From Mycolicibacterium peregrinum (GTDB taxonomy: Bacteria > Actinomycetota > Actinomycetes > Mycobacteriales > Mycobacteriaceae), in NCBI RefSeq assembly GCF_002102345.1, contig NZ_LQPP01000048.1, forward strand, positions 124,001-188,000: a stretch of DNA of 64,000 nt. Direction: 5' to 3'. The translations under genes and the position numbers were made by a program. Shown one piece after another: positions 42,722-51,643 of the stretch. The notes beneath the pieces were generated by a model. That model ran no database searches, was not told where the DNA came from, and saw nothing but the letters and a program-made list of their open reading frames with translations. Positions within the stretch are counted from its first letter, which is position 1, and the number at the start of each line of letters is the position of its first letter.

Positions 42722-43621
42722 GTGCCGGAGTTGACTGTCGAGCCGACCCGAACCACCGTCGATCTGCCCTGCGGGCCGGTGTCCTATCTCAGCTGGGCCA
42801 CCGACCCCACGGCGCCGGCCGTCGTGTTGCTGCACGGCGGCGGCGTGGACAGCGCATCGTTGTCCTGGGGCGGTATCGGCCCGCGGTTGGCCGAGGCGGG
42901 CTACCGCGTGATCGCGCCCGACCATCCCGGCTATGGCTGCAGTCCGCCGGCGCGGTTGCCCGTGACACAGGACCGGTTGGTCGGCTATGTGGGGGAGTTC
43001 GTCGACGGACTCGACCTGCAGCGTTATGCGATCGGCGGGCTGTCACTCGGTGGGGGCATGACCATCGGCCATGTCCTGGACCGGCCGCAGCGGGTGACGG
43101 GCGCGATGCTGCTGGGCAGTTACGGCCTGATGCCGCGCCTCTCGGACGGTCCGATGTCAGGGGTGCGGCAACTGGTCACCTGGGTGACGTTGCGTACCGG
43201 TCTGCTCGGCGCGGTGACCCGGTGGGTGGGCACCAACCGCCGAGCGATGGTGCGCAGCATGCAGGCCCTGATCACCGACCCCGCGCAGGTCACCGACGCG
43301 TTGATGGACGAGGTCATGGCGGCCGCGGGCCAACCGGGGGGATTCTCGGCGTTCGAGCAGTGGCAGCGCGATCAGGTCCGGTGGCACCGGCTGCGCACGG
43401 ACTACAGCGGACGGTTGACGTCGTTTCGCCGGCCGGCGCTGATCGTCCACGGTGACCGTGATCCGGGCGTGCCGGTTGCGCGGGCCCGGGCGGCCGCGGA
43501 GCTGATCCCTGATGCTGAGCTCAAAATCATTGCAGGAGCCGGACATTGGGTGCAGCGGGACCGTCCGGACGCTGTGCTCGAGGCAATGACCGGGTTTCTG
43601 GGCAGACTCGCCGGCCGTTAG
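42722..43621 (+). CDS. Alpha/beta hydrolase
   Basis: A 299-residue alpha/beta-fold hydrolase: oxyanion motif LLHGGGVDS, nucleophile elbow GLSLGG (Ser), acid in HGDRDPGVP and His in GAGHWVQRD. Similar proteins are esterases, epoxide hydrolases or C-C hydrolases such as meta-cleavage product hydrolases; the substrate is unknown. GTG 42722 follows GAAGAGGAG. The end overlaps the convergent F420 oxidoreductase by four bases. Confidence 0.85.
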   Translation: MPELTVEPTRTTVDLPCGPVSYLSWATDPTAPAVVLLHGGGVDSASLSWGGIGPRLAEAGYRVIAPDHPGYGCSPPARLPVTQDRLVGYVGEFVDGLDLQRYAIGGLSLGGGMTIGHVLDRPQRVTGAMLLGSYGLMPRLSDGPMSGVRQLVTWVTLRTGLLGAVTRWVGTNRRAMVRSMQALITDPAQVTDALMDEVMAAAGQPGGFSAFEQWQRDQVRWHRLRTDYSGRLTSFRRPALIVHGDRDPGVPVARARAAAELIPDAELKIIAGAGHWVQRDRPDAVLEAMTGFLGRLAGR

Positions 43622-44583
43622 CGCAGCAGTTTGATGACTTCGGCCAGGTGCGGGAGCGCCGACTCGCGGCCGATCCAGGCATCGATCGCCGTCCAGTAGC
43701 TGATCCCGAACCGACGCTGCCGCTCGGCCAGAGACTCGGCCATCTGCTCGTAGCTGCCGAACAATGCAAACGGCGATTCCAGCAGCAGTTCCGCCGAGGT
43801 GCCCAATGGCCCGGCCACCTCGGCTGCCGCGGCGGCGGGGTCGTCGGTGTGGACCACGAACTGCAGCAACCCGTTGAGCTCGATGGCTTCGAACCGGTCG
43901 CCGGCGGCATCGCGCACCACAGCGATCCGGTCCAGCAGGCCCTTCGCGTCGAAGTGAGTCAGCCGGACCTCCGTGGCGTCGTGGTTGTGGCTGAAACCCG
44001 CCAGGCCGGCGATGTCGGCGGCCCGGCCGGCGAGTTGCAACACGCGCGTGCCGTTGCCGCCGATGAGCAGCGGCACCTCGACGCCCGGCGGTGCGACCAG
44101 CGAGGCGGCATCCGCCCGCACGCAGTAATGGGCGCCGTCCACGTCCACGGGCTCACCGGCAAGGAGCGGGCGGATCACGTCGACCGATTCGATCAGGCGG
44201 TCCACCCTGGTGGCGCCGGTGTCGAATTTCAGTCCGGCCGCGTCGTATTCGGCCTTCATATGGCCCGCGCCCAAGCCCAGTTCGAACCGTCCACCCGACA
44301 GCGCTGCCACGCTCACGGTTTCCCGTGCGGTGTCGACCGGATGACGTAGATCGTTGTTGAGCACGAGTGTCCCGGTCCGCAGACGCGAGGTGACGGCACA
44401 GGCGGTGGCCGCCCCGCTGAACGGTGCCAGCGTCGGTGCCAGGTGGTCGGGGATCGTCATGACGTCGAACCCGGATTGTTCGACGGTGACGGCGAATTCG
44501 GCGAATTCCGTACCGCGGGGTAGCGCCGTGTGCAGGCCGAAGCGCGAGCGACGGGTGCGGTGGGACTGCGACGCGACGGCCAT
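43618..44583 (-). CDS. LLM-class F420-dependent oxidoreductase (Rv2893-like)
   Basis: A luciferase-like-monooxygenase-fold protein of 321 residues, predicted to bind coenzyme F420. GFDVMTIPDHLAPTLAPFSG, TRLRTGTLVLNNDLRHPVDTARETVSVAALSGGRFELGLGAGH-type sequence and PPGVEVPLLIGGNG fit a subfamily of probable F420 oxidoreductases widespread in mycobacteria. The substrate is unknown. Position beside xerC matches Rv2893. Confidence 0.88.
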   Translation of the reverse strand: MAVASQSHRTRRSRFGLHTALPRGTEFAEFAVTVEQSGFDVMTIPDHLAPTLAPFSGAATACAVTSRLRTGTLVLNNDLRHPVDTARETVSVAALSGGRFELGLGAGHMKAEYDAAGLKFDTGATRVDRLIESVDVIRPLLAGEPVDVDGAHYCVRADAASLVAPPGVEVPLLIGGNGTRVLQLAGRAADIAGLAGFSHNHDATEVRLTHFDAKGLLDRIAVVRDAAGDRFEAIELNGLLQFVVHTDDPAAAAAEVAGPLGTSAELLLESPFALFGSYEQMAESLAERQRRFGISYWTAIDAWIGRESALPHLAEVIKLLR

Positions 44584-44660
44584 ATTCCGACCCTAGGCCG
44601 AACTCATGACATGTGAGCCTGCGCAAAGTGTCTGGTCGGTGGTCCCGCGCGGTACGTCGG

Positions 44661-45161
44661 TTAGCCGCTCAGCGGCTTGAGCCGGATCGGGGTCTCGGCC
44701 AGCAGCCCGAGCGGGTCGACGTAATCCGCGCGGGCGGCCGCACCCCACATCGCTCCCCAGTGCAGACAGGCGGTCGCCGCACAACCGGGATGACCTTCGA
44801 CGAGGGTGCCGAGCAACTGCCCGACCCCAACGCTCTGTCCTGGCCGTACCGCGGCCTGTACCGGTTCGTAGCTGGTGCGCAACCCACCCGGATGGGCGAG
44901 CGAGACCACCGGCCGCCCGGCCAGCACACCGGCGAACACCACGGTCCCCGGACCTGCGGCATAGACCGGCTGATCCGGCGCGGCCGCCAGGTCGACACCG
45001 CGATGACCGCGGTTCCAGTTGGGGGAGGGCGCGTCGAAACCCCTGGTCACCGCCGGTCGGGGGGACACCGGCCACTGCAGTCGGGAGCCCTCGGCATGGG
45101 CGGCCGTCGGCCAGATCCACGTCATACTGAGCAGCAGCGCCGTCACGGCAAACCTCACCAC
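44661..45161 (-). CDS. Secreted M23 (LytM-like) peptidase domain protein
   Basis: A 166-residue secreted protein with an N-terminal signal peptide (cleavage likely after AAHA) and a single M23 domain: GHRGVDLAAAPDQPVYAAGPGTVVFAG carries the HxxxD Zn ligands. The third-ligand region, normally HxH, reads CLHWG, with only one His, so catalysis may be impaired and the protein may instead regulate an amidase, as degenerate LytM proteins do. Corresponds to Rv2891. Divergent from rpsB. Confidence 0.88.
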   Translation of the reverse strand: MVRFAVTALLLSMTWIWPTAAHAEGSRLQWPVSPRPAVTRGFDAPSPNWNRGHRGVDLAAAPDQPVYAAGPGTVVFAGVLAGRPVVSLAHPGGLRTSYEPVQAAVRPGQSVGVGQLLGTLVEGHPGCAATACLHWGAMWGAAARADYVDPLGLLAETPIRLKPLSG

Positions 45162-45276
45162 CCCAGTTCAGCGTCAACCCCGGGCGGTCCGGAAGCCCCA
45201 AAGTCGGGCGCTGTGGATGGACGGGCCCGCGTTTGCCGCGTGGTAAAAGCACCCCTGCCCAGCGTGTAAACTTCTA

Positions 45277-45295
45277 CCCGCAGCTCGCTTGCGGG
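45277..45295 (+). promoter_or_regulatory. Hairpin in the rpsB leader
   Basis: The 297-base gap 45162-45458 holds the M23-rpsB divergent control region. CCCGCA (45277-45282) pairs with TGCGGG (45290-45295) around a 7-base loop, shortly after TAAACT at 45267-45272, a possible -10. The leader of roughly 180 bases could carry S2 autoregulation, but no known leader motif was recognised. Nothing else is seen in the gap. Confidence 0.3.
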
Positions 45296-45458
45296 CTGAC
45301 TTCGCGTGTCTGCGCATATCGATCGCCTCGATGGGGTCGTACACGGATGCCGACGGTCCTGACCTGGGATTTCCCGGATCGGGTTCGGCGCCCGGCAGGC
45401 ACCAGGGCCTGGCATCACCCGACGCCGGGCGTCAACCGACACATAAAGGAATGAGCTC

Positions 45459-46292
45459 ATGGCTGTTGTGACCATGAAGCAGCTGCTGGACAGCGGCGCT
45501 CACTTCGGGCATCAGACCCGACGCTGGAACCCCAAGATGAAGCGGTTCATCTTCACCGACCGCAATGGCATCTACATCATCGATCTGCAGCAGACGCTGA
45601 CCTACATCGACAAGGCCTACGAGTTCGTCAAGGAGACGGTGGCCCACGGCGGCTCCATCCTGTTCGTCGGCACCAAGAAGCAGGCGCAGGAGTCCATCGC
45701 CGAAGAGGCCACCCGCGTCGGCATGCCCTACGTGAACCAGCGCTGGCTGGGCGGCATGCTCACCAACTTCTCCACGGTGCACAAGCGCCTGCAGCGCCTC
45801 AAGGAACTCGAGGCCATGGAGCAGACCGGTGGCTTCGAGGGTCGCACCAAGAAGGAAATCCTCATGCTCACGCGTGAGAAGAACAAGCTTGAGCGCAGCC
45901 TCGGCGGTATCCGGGACATGCAGAAGGTGCCCTCGGCGATCTGGGTCGTCGACACCAACAAGGAGCACCTGGCGGTCAACGAGGCCATCAAGCTCGGCAT
46001 CCCGGTCATCGCGATCCTGGACACCAACTGCGACCCCGATCAGGTCAACTACCCGATCCCGGGCAACGACGACGCCATCCGTTCGGCAGCCCTGCTGACC
46101 AAGGTTGTCGCTTCCGCGGTTGCCGAGGGCCTGCAGGCCCGCGCCGGCCAGGGTGCCGGAGAGAAGCAGGACACCGAGGGTGCCGCTGAGCCGCTCGCCG
46201 AGTGGGAGCAGGAGCTGCTCGCCGGTGCGACCGCTGGTACCGCCGAAGGCGAAGCCGCTGCTGCACCCGAAACATCCACTGACGCTTCGTAA
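45459..46292 (+). CDS. rpsB: 30S ribosomal protein S2
   Basis: S2 is a late-assembling 30S protein needed for S1 binding. The 277-residue product starts MAVVTMKQLLDSGAHFGHQTRRWNPKMKRFIF and contains RWLGGMLTNF and PVIAILDTNCDPD, all conserved. An acidic/Ala tail (about 50 residues) follows, as in other mycobacteria. AAAGGAATGAGC precedes ATG 45459. tsf follows after 18 bases in the usual pair. Confidence 0.97.
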   Translation: MAVVTMKQLLDSGAHFGHQTRRWNPKMKRFIFTDRNGIYIIDLQQTLTYIDKAYEFVKETVAHGGSILFVGTKKQAQESIAEEATRVGMPYVNQRWLGGMLTNFSTVHKRLQRLKELEAMEQTGGFEGRTKKEILMLTREKNKLERSLGGIRDMQKVPSAIWVVDTNKEHLAVNEAIKLGIPVIAILDTNCDPDQVNYPIPGNDDAIRSAALLTKVVASAVAEGLQARAGQGAGEKQDTEGAAEPLAEWEQELLAGATAGTAEGEAAAAPETSTDAS

Positions 46293-46310
46293 TTCCAGGA
46301 GAAGTCTTAC

Positions 46311-47150
46311 ATGGCTAACTACACCGCCGCCGACGTCAAGCGCCTTCGGGAGCTGACCGGCTCCGGCATGATGGACTGCAAGAACGCGCTGGCCGAATCG
46401 GACGGCGATTTCGACAAGGCCGTCGAGTTGCTCCGTATCAAGGGTGCCAAGGACGTCGGCAAGCGCGCTGAGCGTGCCACCGCCGAGGGTCTGGTCGCGG
46501 CCAAGGACGGCGCGCTGATCGAGCTGAACTCCGAGACCGACTTCGTCGCCAAGAACGCCGAATTCCAGGAGCTCGCCAACCAGGTCGTGGCGGCCGCCGC
46601 CGCGGCGAAGGCCGCCGACGTGGACGCCCTCAAGGCTTCACAGATTGGCGAAGTGTCGGCTCCCACCACCGTCGAGCAGGCCATCGCCGACCTGTCCGCC
46701 AAGATCGGCGAGAAGCTCGAACTGCGTCGGGTCGCCTACTTCGACGGCACGGTCGAGACCTACCTGCACAAGCGTGCCGCGGACCTGCCGCCGGCCGTCG
46801 GTGTCCTGGTCGAGTACACCGCCGGTGACGCGGAGAAGGGCAAGGAGGCCGCCCACGCGGTCGCCCTGCAGATCGCCGCGCTCAAGGCCAAGTACCTCAC
46901 CCGTGAGGACGTCCCCGCCGACATCGTCGCCAACGAGCGGCGCATCGCCGAGGAGACCGCGAAGGAAGAGGGCAAGCCCGAGCAGGCGCTGCCCAAGATC
47001 ATCGAAGGTCGCGTCACGGGCTACTACAAGGACGTCGTGCTGCTGGACCAGCCGTCGGTGTCCGACAACAAGAAGACCGTCAAGGCACTGCTCGACGAGG
47101 CCGGTGTCACCGTGACCCGCTTCGTGCGGTTCGAGGTCGGTCAGGCCTAA
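46311..47150 (+). CDS. tsf: Translation elongation factor Ts
   Basis: EF-Ts exchanges GDP for GTP on EF-Tu. The 279-residue product has the N-terminal UBA-like start MANYTAADVKRLRELTGSGMMDCKNAL, TDFVAKN (contacts EF-Tu Mg2+ site) and the core ending TRFVRFEVGQA. AGGAGAAG lies upstream of ATG 46311. Co-transcribed with rpsB and ended by the strong hairpin downstream. Confidence 0.97.
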   Translation: MANYTAADVKRLRELTGSGMMDCKNALAESDGDFDKAVELLRIKGAKDVGKRAERATAEGLVAAKDGALIELNSETDFVAKNAEFQELANQVVAAAAAAKAADVDALKASQIGEVSAPTTVEQAIADLSAKIGEKLELRRVAYFDGTVETYLHKRAADLPPAVGVLVEYTAGDAEKGKEAAHAVALQIAALKAKYLTREDVPADIVANERRIAEETAKEEGKPEQALPKIIEGRVTGYYKDVVLLDQPSVSDNKKTVKALLDEAGVTVTRFVRFEVGQA

Positions 47151-47213
47151 CACCGAGAAGACTCGGGCGGCACATCACACCCGATTGACGGCTCGGCCGT
47201 CGCCGCCCGCCGC

Positions 47214-47258
47214 AAAACCCCGCGCTCATTCCGGCGATCCCGGAAAGCGCGGGGTTTT
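47214..47258 (+). terminator. Intrinsic terminator after rpsB-tsf
   Basis: AAAACCCCGCGCT (47214-47226) pairs perfectly with 47246-47258, and the loop adds TTCCGG/CCGGAA, giving a very stable stem. The right arm ends in TTTT followed by GTTCATT, so it can act in both directions. It lies 64 bases past tsf. Confidence 0.88.
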
Positions 47259-47371
47259 GTTCATTCGTAACCCGGTCGGTGCCGGGTAGTTGCTCACGGC
47301 GGGGCAACGGGCTTTGCCGATGTGGGAGTGTGGCAGGTACGAATGGGTTGGGGAATGGTGTTGGAGGTGAC

Positions 47372-48226
47372 ATGCGCGTAGGTGTGGTGTTTCCGCAGAC
47401 GGAGCTCGGCGGAGATCCGGGAGCGGTGCGCGCATACGGCCAGCGTGTCGAAGAGCTGGGCTTCACCCACATCCTGGCCTACGACCACGTGGTCGGCGCC
47501 GATCCGGCTGTTCACCGGGACTGGTCGGGGCCATATGACCTCTACACCACCTTTCACGAGCCGATGGTGATGTTCGGCTACCTGGCCGCGGTCACCTCGT
47601 TGGAACTGGTCACCGGGGTGATCATCCTGCCGCAGCGCCAGGCCGTTCTGGTGGCCAAGCAGGCCGCCGAGGTCGACCTGCTCAGCGGTGGGCGGATGCG
47701 CCTGGGCGTCGGGCTGGGCTGGAACGCGGTCGAGTACGAGGCGCTCGGCGAGGATTTCGGAAACCGCGGCAAGCGGTCCGAGGAGCAGGTCGAGCTGATG
47801 CGTCGGCTGTGGACCGAATCGTCGGTGACCTTCGAGGGTCGCCACCACCGGGTGACCGGTGCGGGCCTGGCGCCCCTGCCGGTGCAGCGTCCGATCCCGG
47901 TGTGGTTCGGCGCGGCCTCCGCGCGCGCCCTGGAGCGGGCCGGGCGACTCGGCGACGGTTGGTTCCCGATGGTCGCGCCGGGATTGGAACTCGATGACGC
48001 TCGGGCCAGGGTTGAGCGTGCGGCCGTCTCCGCCGGGCGGGATCCGGCCGGGATCGGCATGGAGGGTCGGGTGACCTGGACCGGTGATCCGGACAAGGTG
48101 GTGGCCGACATCGCCGCGTGGGCCGACGCCGGGGCCACCCACGTCACCGTGAACACCATGGGAGCCGGTCTGCGGACCGTCGACGAGCATCTGGCTGTGC
48201 TGCAGAGCGTGGCCAGGACGCAGTAA
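47372..48226 (+). CDS. LLM-class F420-dependent oxidoreductase
   Basis: A 284-residue flavin/F420 oxidoreductase. MRVGVVFPQTELGGDPGAVR, GFTHILAYDHVVGADP, VTGVIILPQRQAVLVAKQAAEVDLLSGGRMRLGVGLGWN and a C-terminal HVTVNTMGAG match the subfamily typified by Rv2161c. It probably reduces an unknown substrate with F420H2. GGAGGTGA immediately precedes ATG 47372. It is unrelated in function to rpsB-tsf, from which the terminator separates it. Confidence 0.88.
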   Translation: MRVGVVFPQTELGGDPGAVRAYGQRVEELGFTHILAYDHVVGADPAVHRDWSGPYDLYTTFHEPMVMFGYLAAVTSLELVTGVIILPQRQAVLVAKQAAEVDLLSGGRMRLGVGLGWNAVEYEALGEDFGNRGKRSEEQVELMRRLWTESSVTFEGRHHRVTGAGLAPLPVQRPIPVWFGAASARALERAGRLGDGWFPMVAPGLELDDARARVERAAVSAGRDPAGIGMEGRVTWTGDPDKVVADIAAWADAGATHVTVNTMGAGLRTVDEHLAVLQSVARTQ

Positions 48227-48258
48227 GCGGCGGTTGGGCGGTGAGGCCGCCGACCGAT

Positions 48259-48276
48259 CGGTACCAGTTGGTACCG
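48259..48276. promoter_or_regulatory. Candidate operator palindrome upstream of the amidase
   Basis: CGGTACCA-GT-TGGTACCG is a perfect 8-bp inverted repeat in the 57-base gap between the F420 gene and the amidase, ending seven bases before ATG 48284. The spacing and symmetry suit a dimeric regulator such as TetR or MarR. No adjacent regulator gene exists to pair with it. Confidence 0.5.
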
Positions 48277-48283
48277 TCTGGTC

Positions 48284-49735
48284 ATGAGTCGAATCTTCGC
48301 CTTCGGCGACGACGCCCTCGGTGAACACGACGCCGTCGGCCTGGTGGAAGAACTGCGAGCCGGCCGGGTATCGGCGGCGGACCTGATCGAGGCCGCGGTG
48401 GCGCGCGTCGAGGCGGTCAATCCCACCCTCAACGGGCTGGCATTCGAGGCCTTCGACCGGGCCCACGCCCGCGGCGCCGCCCCCAGCCCCTACGGCGGTT
48501 ACTTCGACGGTGTCCCGACCTTCGTCAAGGACAACTCCGCGGTCGAGGGCATGCCGACGATGCGCGGCACCGATGCGTGGGAACCCCGCGCCGAGACGTC
48601 GCACGGCGACTTCGCCCGCGCCTACCTCGCCACCGGCCTCGTGCCGCTGGGAAAGACCCGGCTCTCGGAATTCGGTTTCAGCGCGGCGTGCGAGCACCCC
48701 CGGCTCGGCCCGGTCCGCAATCCGTGGAACCCGCTCTACACCGCGGGCGCGTCCTCGTCGGGTTCGGGTGCCTTCGTCGCCGCCGGTGTCGTACCGATCG
48801 CGCACGCCAACGACGGCGGCGGATCGATCCGGATCCCGGCGGCCTGCAACGGGCTCGTCGGCCTCAAACCGACCCGGGGCCGGCTGCCGCAGGATCACGA
48901 TCTGCGGATGATGCCGTTACGGATCGTCGCCGACGGGGTGCTCACCCGGTCGGTGCGTGACACCGCAGCGCTGTACCGGGAGATGGAACGCGTCTATCGC
49001 AACCCCAAACTGCCACCGATCGGCGATGTCAGCCGCCCGGGCAAACAGCGTCTGCGCATCGCGGTGTGCACGCAGTCCGTCGTGCACGATGCCGGCCCGG
49101 AGATGACCGAGCTGACCCACAAGACCGCTGCGCTACTCGAGGAACTCGGCCACCAGATCACTGTGATCGGCAATCCGGTCCAGCCCCGGTTCAAGGATGA
49201 TTTCCTGCTGTACTGGTCGTTCCTGGCGTACGCGTTGGTACGCGGCGGGAAGCGATCCTTCGGCCCGAGCTTCGACCGCGACAAGCTCGACAATCTCACG
49301 TTGGGCCTGGGACGACACGCAGCGCGCAACCTGTATCGGGTCCCGGCGGCGATCGCCCGCCTGGCCAGGTCGCGGCGCATCACCGAGCGGCTGTCCAACA
49401 GCTATGACGCGGTGCTCATGCCCACCCTGGCCGAGCCCACCCTGGAGATCGGCTGGCTTGACCCGACTGCGGACTACCAGCAGATCATCGACCGGCTGCT
49501 GGGTTGGGTGGCATTCACACCGCTGCAGAACGCCACCGGGGACCCGGCCATCTCGCTGCCGCTGGCCCAGACGAAAACCGGCCTTCCGGTGGGCATGATG
49601 CTGTCGGCGACCCGTGGCCGCGAAGCGCTGCTGCTGGAGCTGGCGTACGAGCTGGAGGAGGCGAGGCCCTGGCCGCGTATCCAGGATCCGGCGCCCGCCG
49701 CCCCACGCAAACGCGCGCGAAAAGCGGTGAAATAG
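48284..49735 (+). CDS. amiC: Amidase (amidase-signature family)
   Basis: Ser-cisSer-Lys amidase of 483 residues that hydrolyses amides to acid and ammonia. Lys in PTFVKDNSAVEGMPT, the Gly/Ser-rich AGASSSGSGAFVAAG with the cis-Ser and nucleophile in DGGGSIRIPAACNGLVGLKPTRGR form the triad. Corresponds to Rv2888c by position downstream of tsf. It may act on environmental amides or nicotinamide-like drugs, but specificity is unknown. Confidence 0.9.
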   Translation: MSRIFAFGDDALGEHDAVGLVEELRAGRVSAADLIEAAVARVEAVNPTLNGLAFEAFDRAHARGAAPSPYGGYFDGVPTFVKDNSAVEGMPTMRGTDAWEPRAETSHGDFARAYLATGLVPLGKTRLSEFGFSAACEHPRLGPVRNPWNPLYTAGASSSGSGAFVAAGVVPIAHANDGGGSIRIPAACNGLVGLKPTRGRLPQDHDLRMMPLRIVADGVLTRSVRDTAALYREMERVYRNPKLPPIGDVSRPGKQRLRIAVCTQSVVHDAGPEMTELTHKTAALLEELGHQITVIGNPVQPRFKDDFLLYWSFLAYALVRGGKRSFGPSFDRDKLDNLTLGLGRHAARNLYRVPAAIARLARSRRITERLSNSYDAVLMPTLAEPTLEIGWLDPTADYQQIIDRLLGWVAFTPLQNATGDPAISLPLAQTKTGLPVGMMLSATRGREALLLELAYELEEARPWPRIQDPAPAAPRKRARKAVK

Positions 49736-49880
49736 GTCGGTTTTGAAGCCGTCTTCCATGGGCGGCGACGAAATCCGTTGTGCCGGCGACATCATGACGT
49801 AACGCCGACCAGCGGGTGTTAACTCGCGCGACACCCCGATCTACTTCGGGTGAAACACGCGGCTCGCAGCATTCCCCACT

Positions 49881-51074
49881 GTGGAGACCGTAGCTTCGAT
49901 ACCTTCGTCTCAAGCATCCACAGCCCGTCGATCGCCGGAGATCGCGACCACTGTGGTCCGGACCGGAGGCACCTTCGGGTGTCTGATTCGATTCGCGCTG
50001 GCCAACATTCGTCGCCGGCCCGAACGGTTTGTGTTGTCGGTGCTCGGGATCGCGCTGGCCATTGCCTGCGTCACCGTGGTGCGCACCATCTCGGCGAGCT
50101 TTGCGATCACCGGGGCCGATTCGGTCGTCGACGTACTTGGTGATGCCCAGTTGTGGGCGGTGCCGGCGGCCGGGGTGCACTATGACACCGAGACCCGCGC
50201 CCTGGTCGCGGACGGACCGCCTCCGGCGTTCGACCTGCCCGACGGCTGGCACGGACGGATGACGATCTCCGGTGTGACGGTGATCGACGGTGCTGCGGTC
50301 TCGCTACGTGGCAGTGACGAAGTGCCTTCTGACCAAGCAGTTTTGGGCTCCGGTCTGGCCGACCGATTGGGGGTCGCACCCGGAGAGGTGATCGAAGTGG
50401 GGGCGCTGCCGCTCACCGCGACGGTCTCGGGGGCGGGGGAGTCGATGACCGTGGCGCCCGCGTTGGCGCGGTTGCTGGTCGGCGACAACGGCTGGTGGAC
50501 GATCAACGCGCCGCCGGGCGAAGAGCACCGCCACGACCTGGCGCAGACCTTCGGAGCCGTGGTCGGGCTTCCGTTCACGGCCGACCCGTCGGTGCAGCCG
50601 GAACCCGGTGGTGATGGCCTGGTCTACGACACGGTGGGCGGGTCGGGTCCGCTGAGCTTCGAGCAGAAGTTCTCGGCGATGTTCTCGGGGCAGGTAACCA
50701 GTTCGACTTTGGGCCTGATCTCCACCATCGGGCTCGCTCTGGGTTTCGTCATCGCGGTCTCGTCCTTCCTGGCCGCAGTCGCCGAACGTAAACGCGAATT
50801 CGGGATCATGAGCAGCATCGGACTGGCCGACGAGGTGCTGTACTTCTTCCTGGTCGAGTCGGCGATCGTCTTCGTGGCGGCCTACACGGTCGGTGTGATC
50901 GGAGCGGGAATCGCTGTGGCACTGGTTATTCCGGAGATCGCCACACTGACCGCATGGGCGCAGGCGGCCGGAATGGTGGCTGCGTTCCTGCCGGCGATGG
51001 CCATCGTCGGCGCCCTGGTGCCCGTGCACCGGCTCCTACAGCAACGTCCGGTCGACCTCCTGGGGGCAAGGTGA
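49881..51074 (+). CDS. FtsX/MacB-like ABC transporter permease
   Basis: A 397-residue permease: one N-terminal TM helix (FVLSVLGIALAIACVTVVRTI, about residues 50-70), a ~190-residue extracytoplasmic domain, and three C-terminal helices with VAERKREFGIMSSIGL, the type VII ABC coupling motif. Such systems transmit force or export peptides and lipoproteins rather than import nutrients. GTG start. It overlaps the second permease by GTGA and precedes an ATPase, so the three form one transporter. Confidence 0.85.
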   Translation: METVASIPSSQASTARRSPEIATTVVRTGGTFGCLIRFALANIRRRPERFVLSVLGIALAIACVTVVRTISASFAITGADSVVDVLGDAQLWAVPAAGVHYDTETRALVADGPPPAFDLPDGWHGRMTISGVTVIDGAAVSLRGSDEVPSDQAVLGSGLADRLGVAPGEVIEVGALPLTATVSGAGESMTVAPALARLLVGDNGWWTINAPPGEEHRHDLAQTFGAVVGLPFTADPSVQPEPGGDGLVYDTVGGSGPLSFEQKFSAMFSGQVTSSTLGLISTIGLALGFVIAVSSFLAAVAERKREFGIMSSIGLADEVLYFFLVESAIVFVAAYTVGVIGAGIAVALVIPEIATLTAWAQAAGMVAAFLPAMAIVGALVPVHRLLQQRPVDLLGAR

Positions 51075-51637
51075 ACAGCAAGGGGCTGGCCTACGGTTGG
51101 CTGTCCGCCCGGCGGCGGATCCGCGAGATGGTGCTGCCGGTGGTGACCACTGCCACCGGAGCTTTCCTGGTGGTGCTGGTGTTCGGCATGTCATCGGGGA
51201 TCCGCGCACAGTCGGCCGCACTCGGGCACGCCGAAGAGATCAACCGGTCGGTGATCCTGATCGCGGTCACTGTGCTGCTCGTCGGGGTGGTCGAAGTCGC
51301 CGTCGCCACCACCCGAACCGTGGCACACCGCACCCGTGAACTCGGGGTGCTCGGAGCCAACGGCATACCCCGCGCGCCCGTGATCGCCGCTCTCCTCGTC
51401 GAACCGGTGGTGGCCGCCGTCCTGGGCTCACTGCTCGGGGCGGTCTGCGCAGGTGTCACGGGCATCGTGGTGGCGCTGGTGGGCCTGGCGCCCACCGGGG
51501 TGTCCTACTCCGGGTTGGCCGTCGGCGCCGCGATCGCCGTGGGGGTCAGCGTCGCGGCCGCGGTCGCAACGAGTTTCGTGCCCACGTTCAACGCCGCTTC
51601 ACGTCCACCCATTCGATCCCTCACCTCGGGAGGCTGA
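51071..51637 (+). CDS. Short FtsX-like permease
   Basis: A 188-residue four-helix protein (LPVVTTATGAFLVVLVFGM; VILIAVTVLLVGVVEVAVATTRT; two C-terminal helices) with RTRELGVLGANG, the equivalent of the FtsX coupling motif. It lacks the large extracytoplasmic domain of its partner. The partner protein and this one probably form an asymmetric heterodimer. Starts with GTG overlapping the previous stop; the ATPase gene follows six bases later. Confidence 0.82.
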   Translation: MNSKGLAYGWLSARRRIREMVLPVVTTATGAFLVVLVFGMSSGIRAQSAALGHAEEINRSVILIAVTVLLVGVVEVAVATTRTVAHRTRELGVLGANGIPRAPVIAALLVEPVVAAVLGSLLGAVCAGVTGIVVALVGLAPTGVSYSGLAVGAAIAVGVSVAAAVATSFVPTFNAASRPPIRSLTSGG

Positions 51638-51643
51638 GCCAAC

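Noticed and set aside
47294..48898. 534-codon minus-strand frame across the F420 gene and amidase
   Set aside because: Antisense shadow of two well-supported genes; no recognisable protein features.
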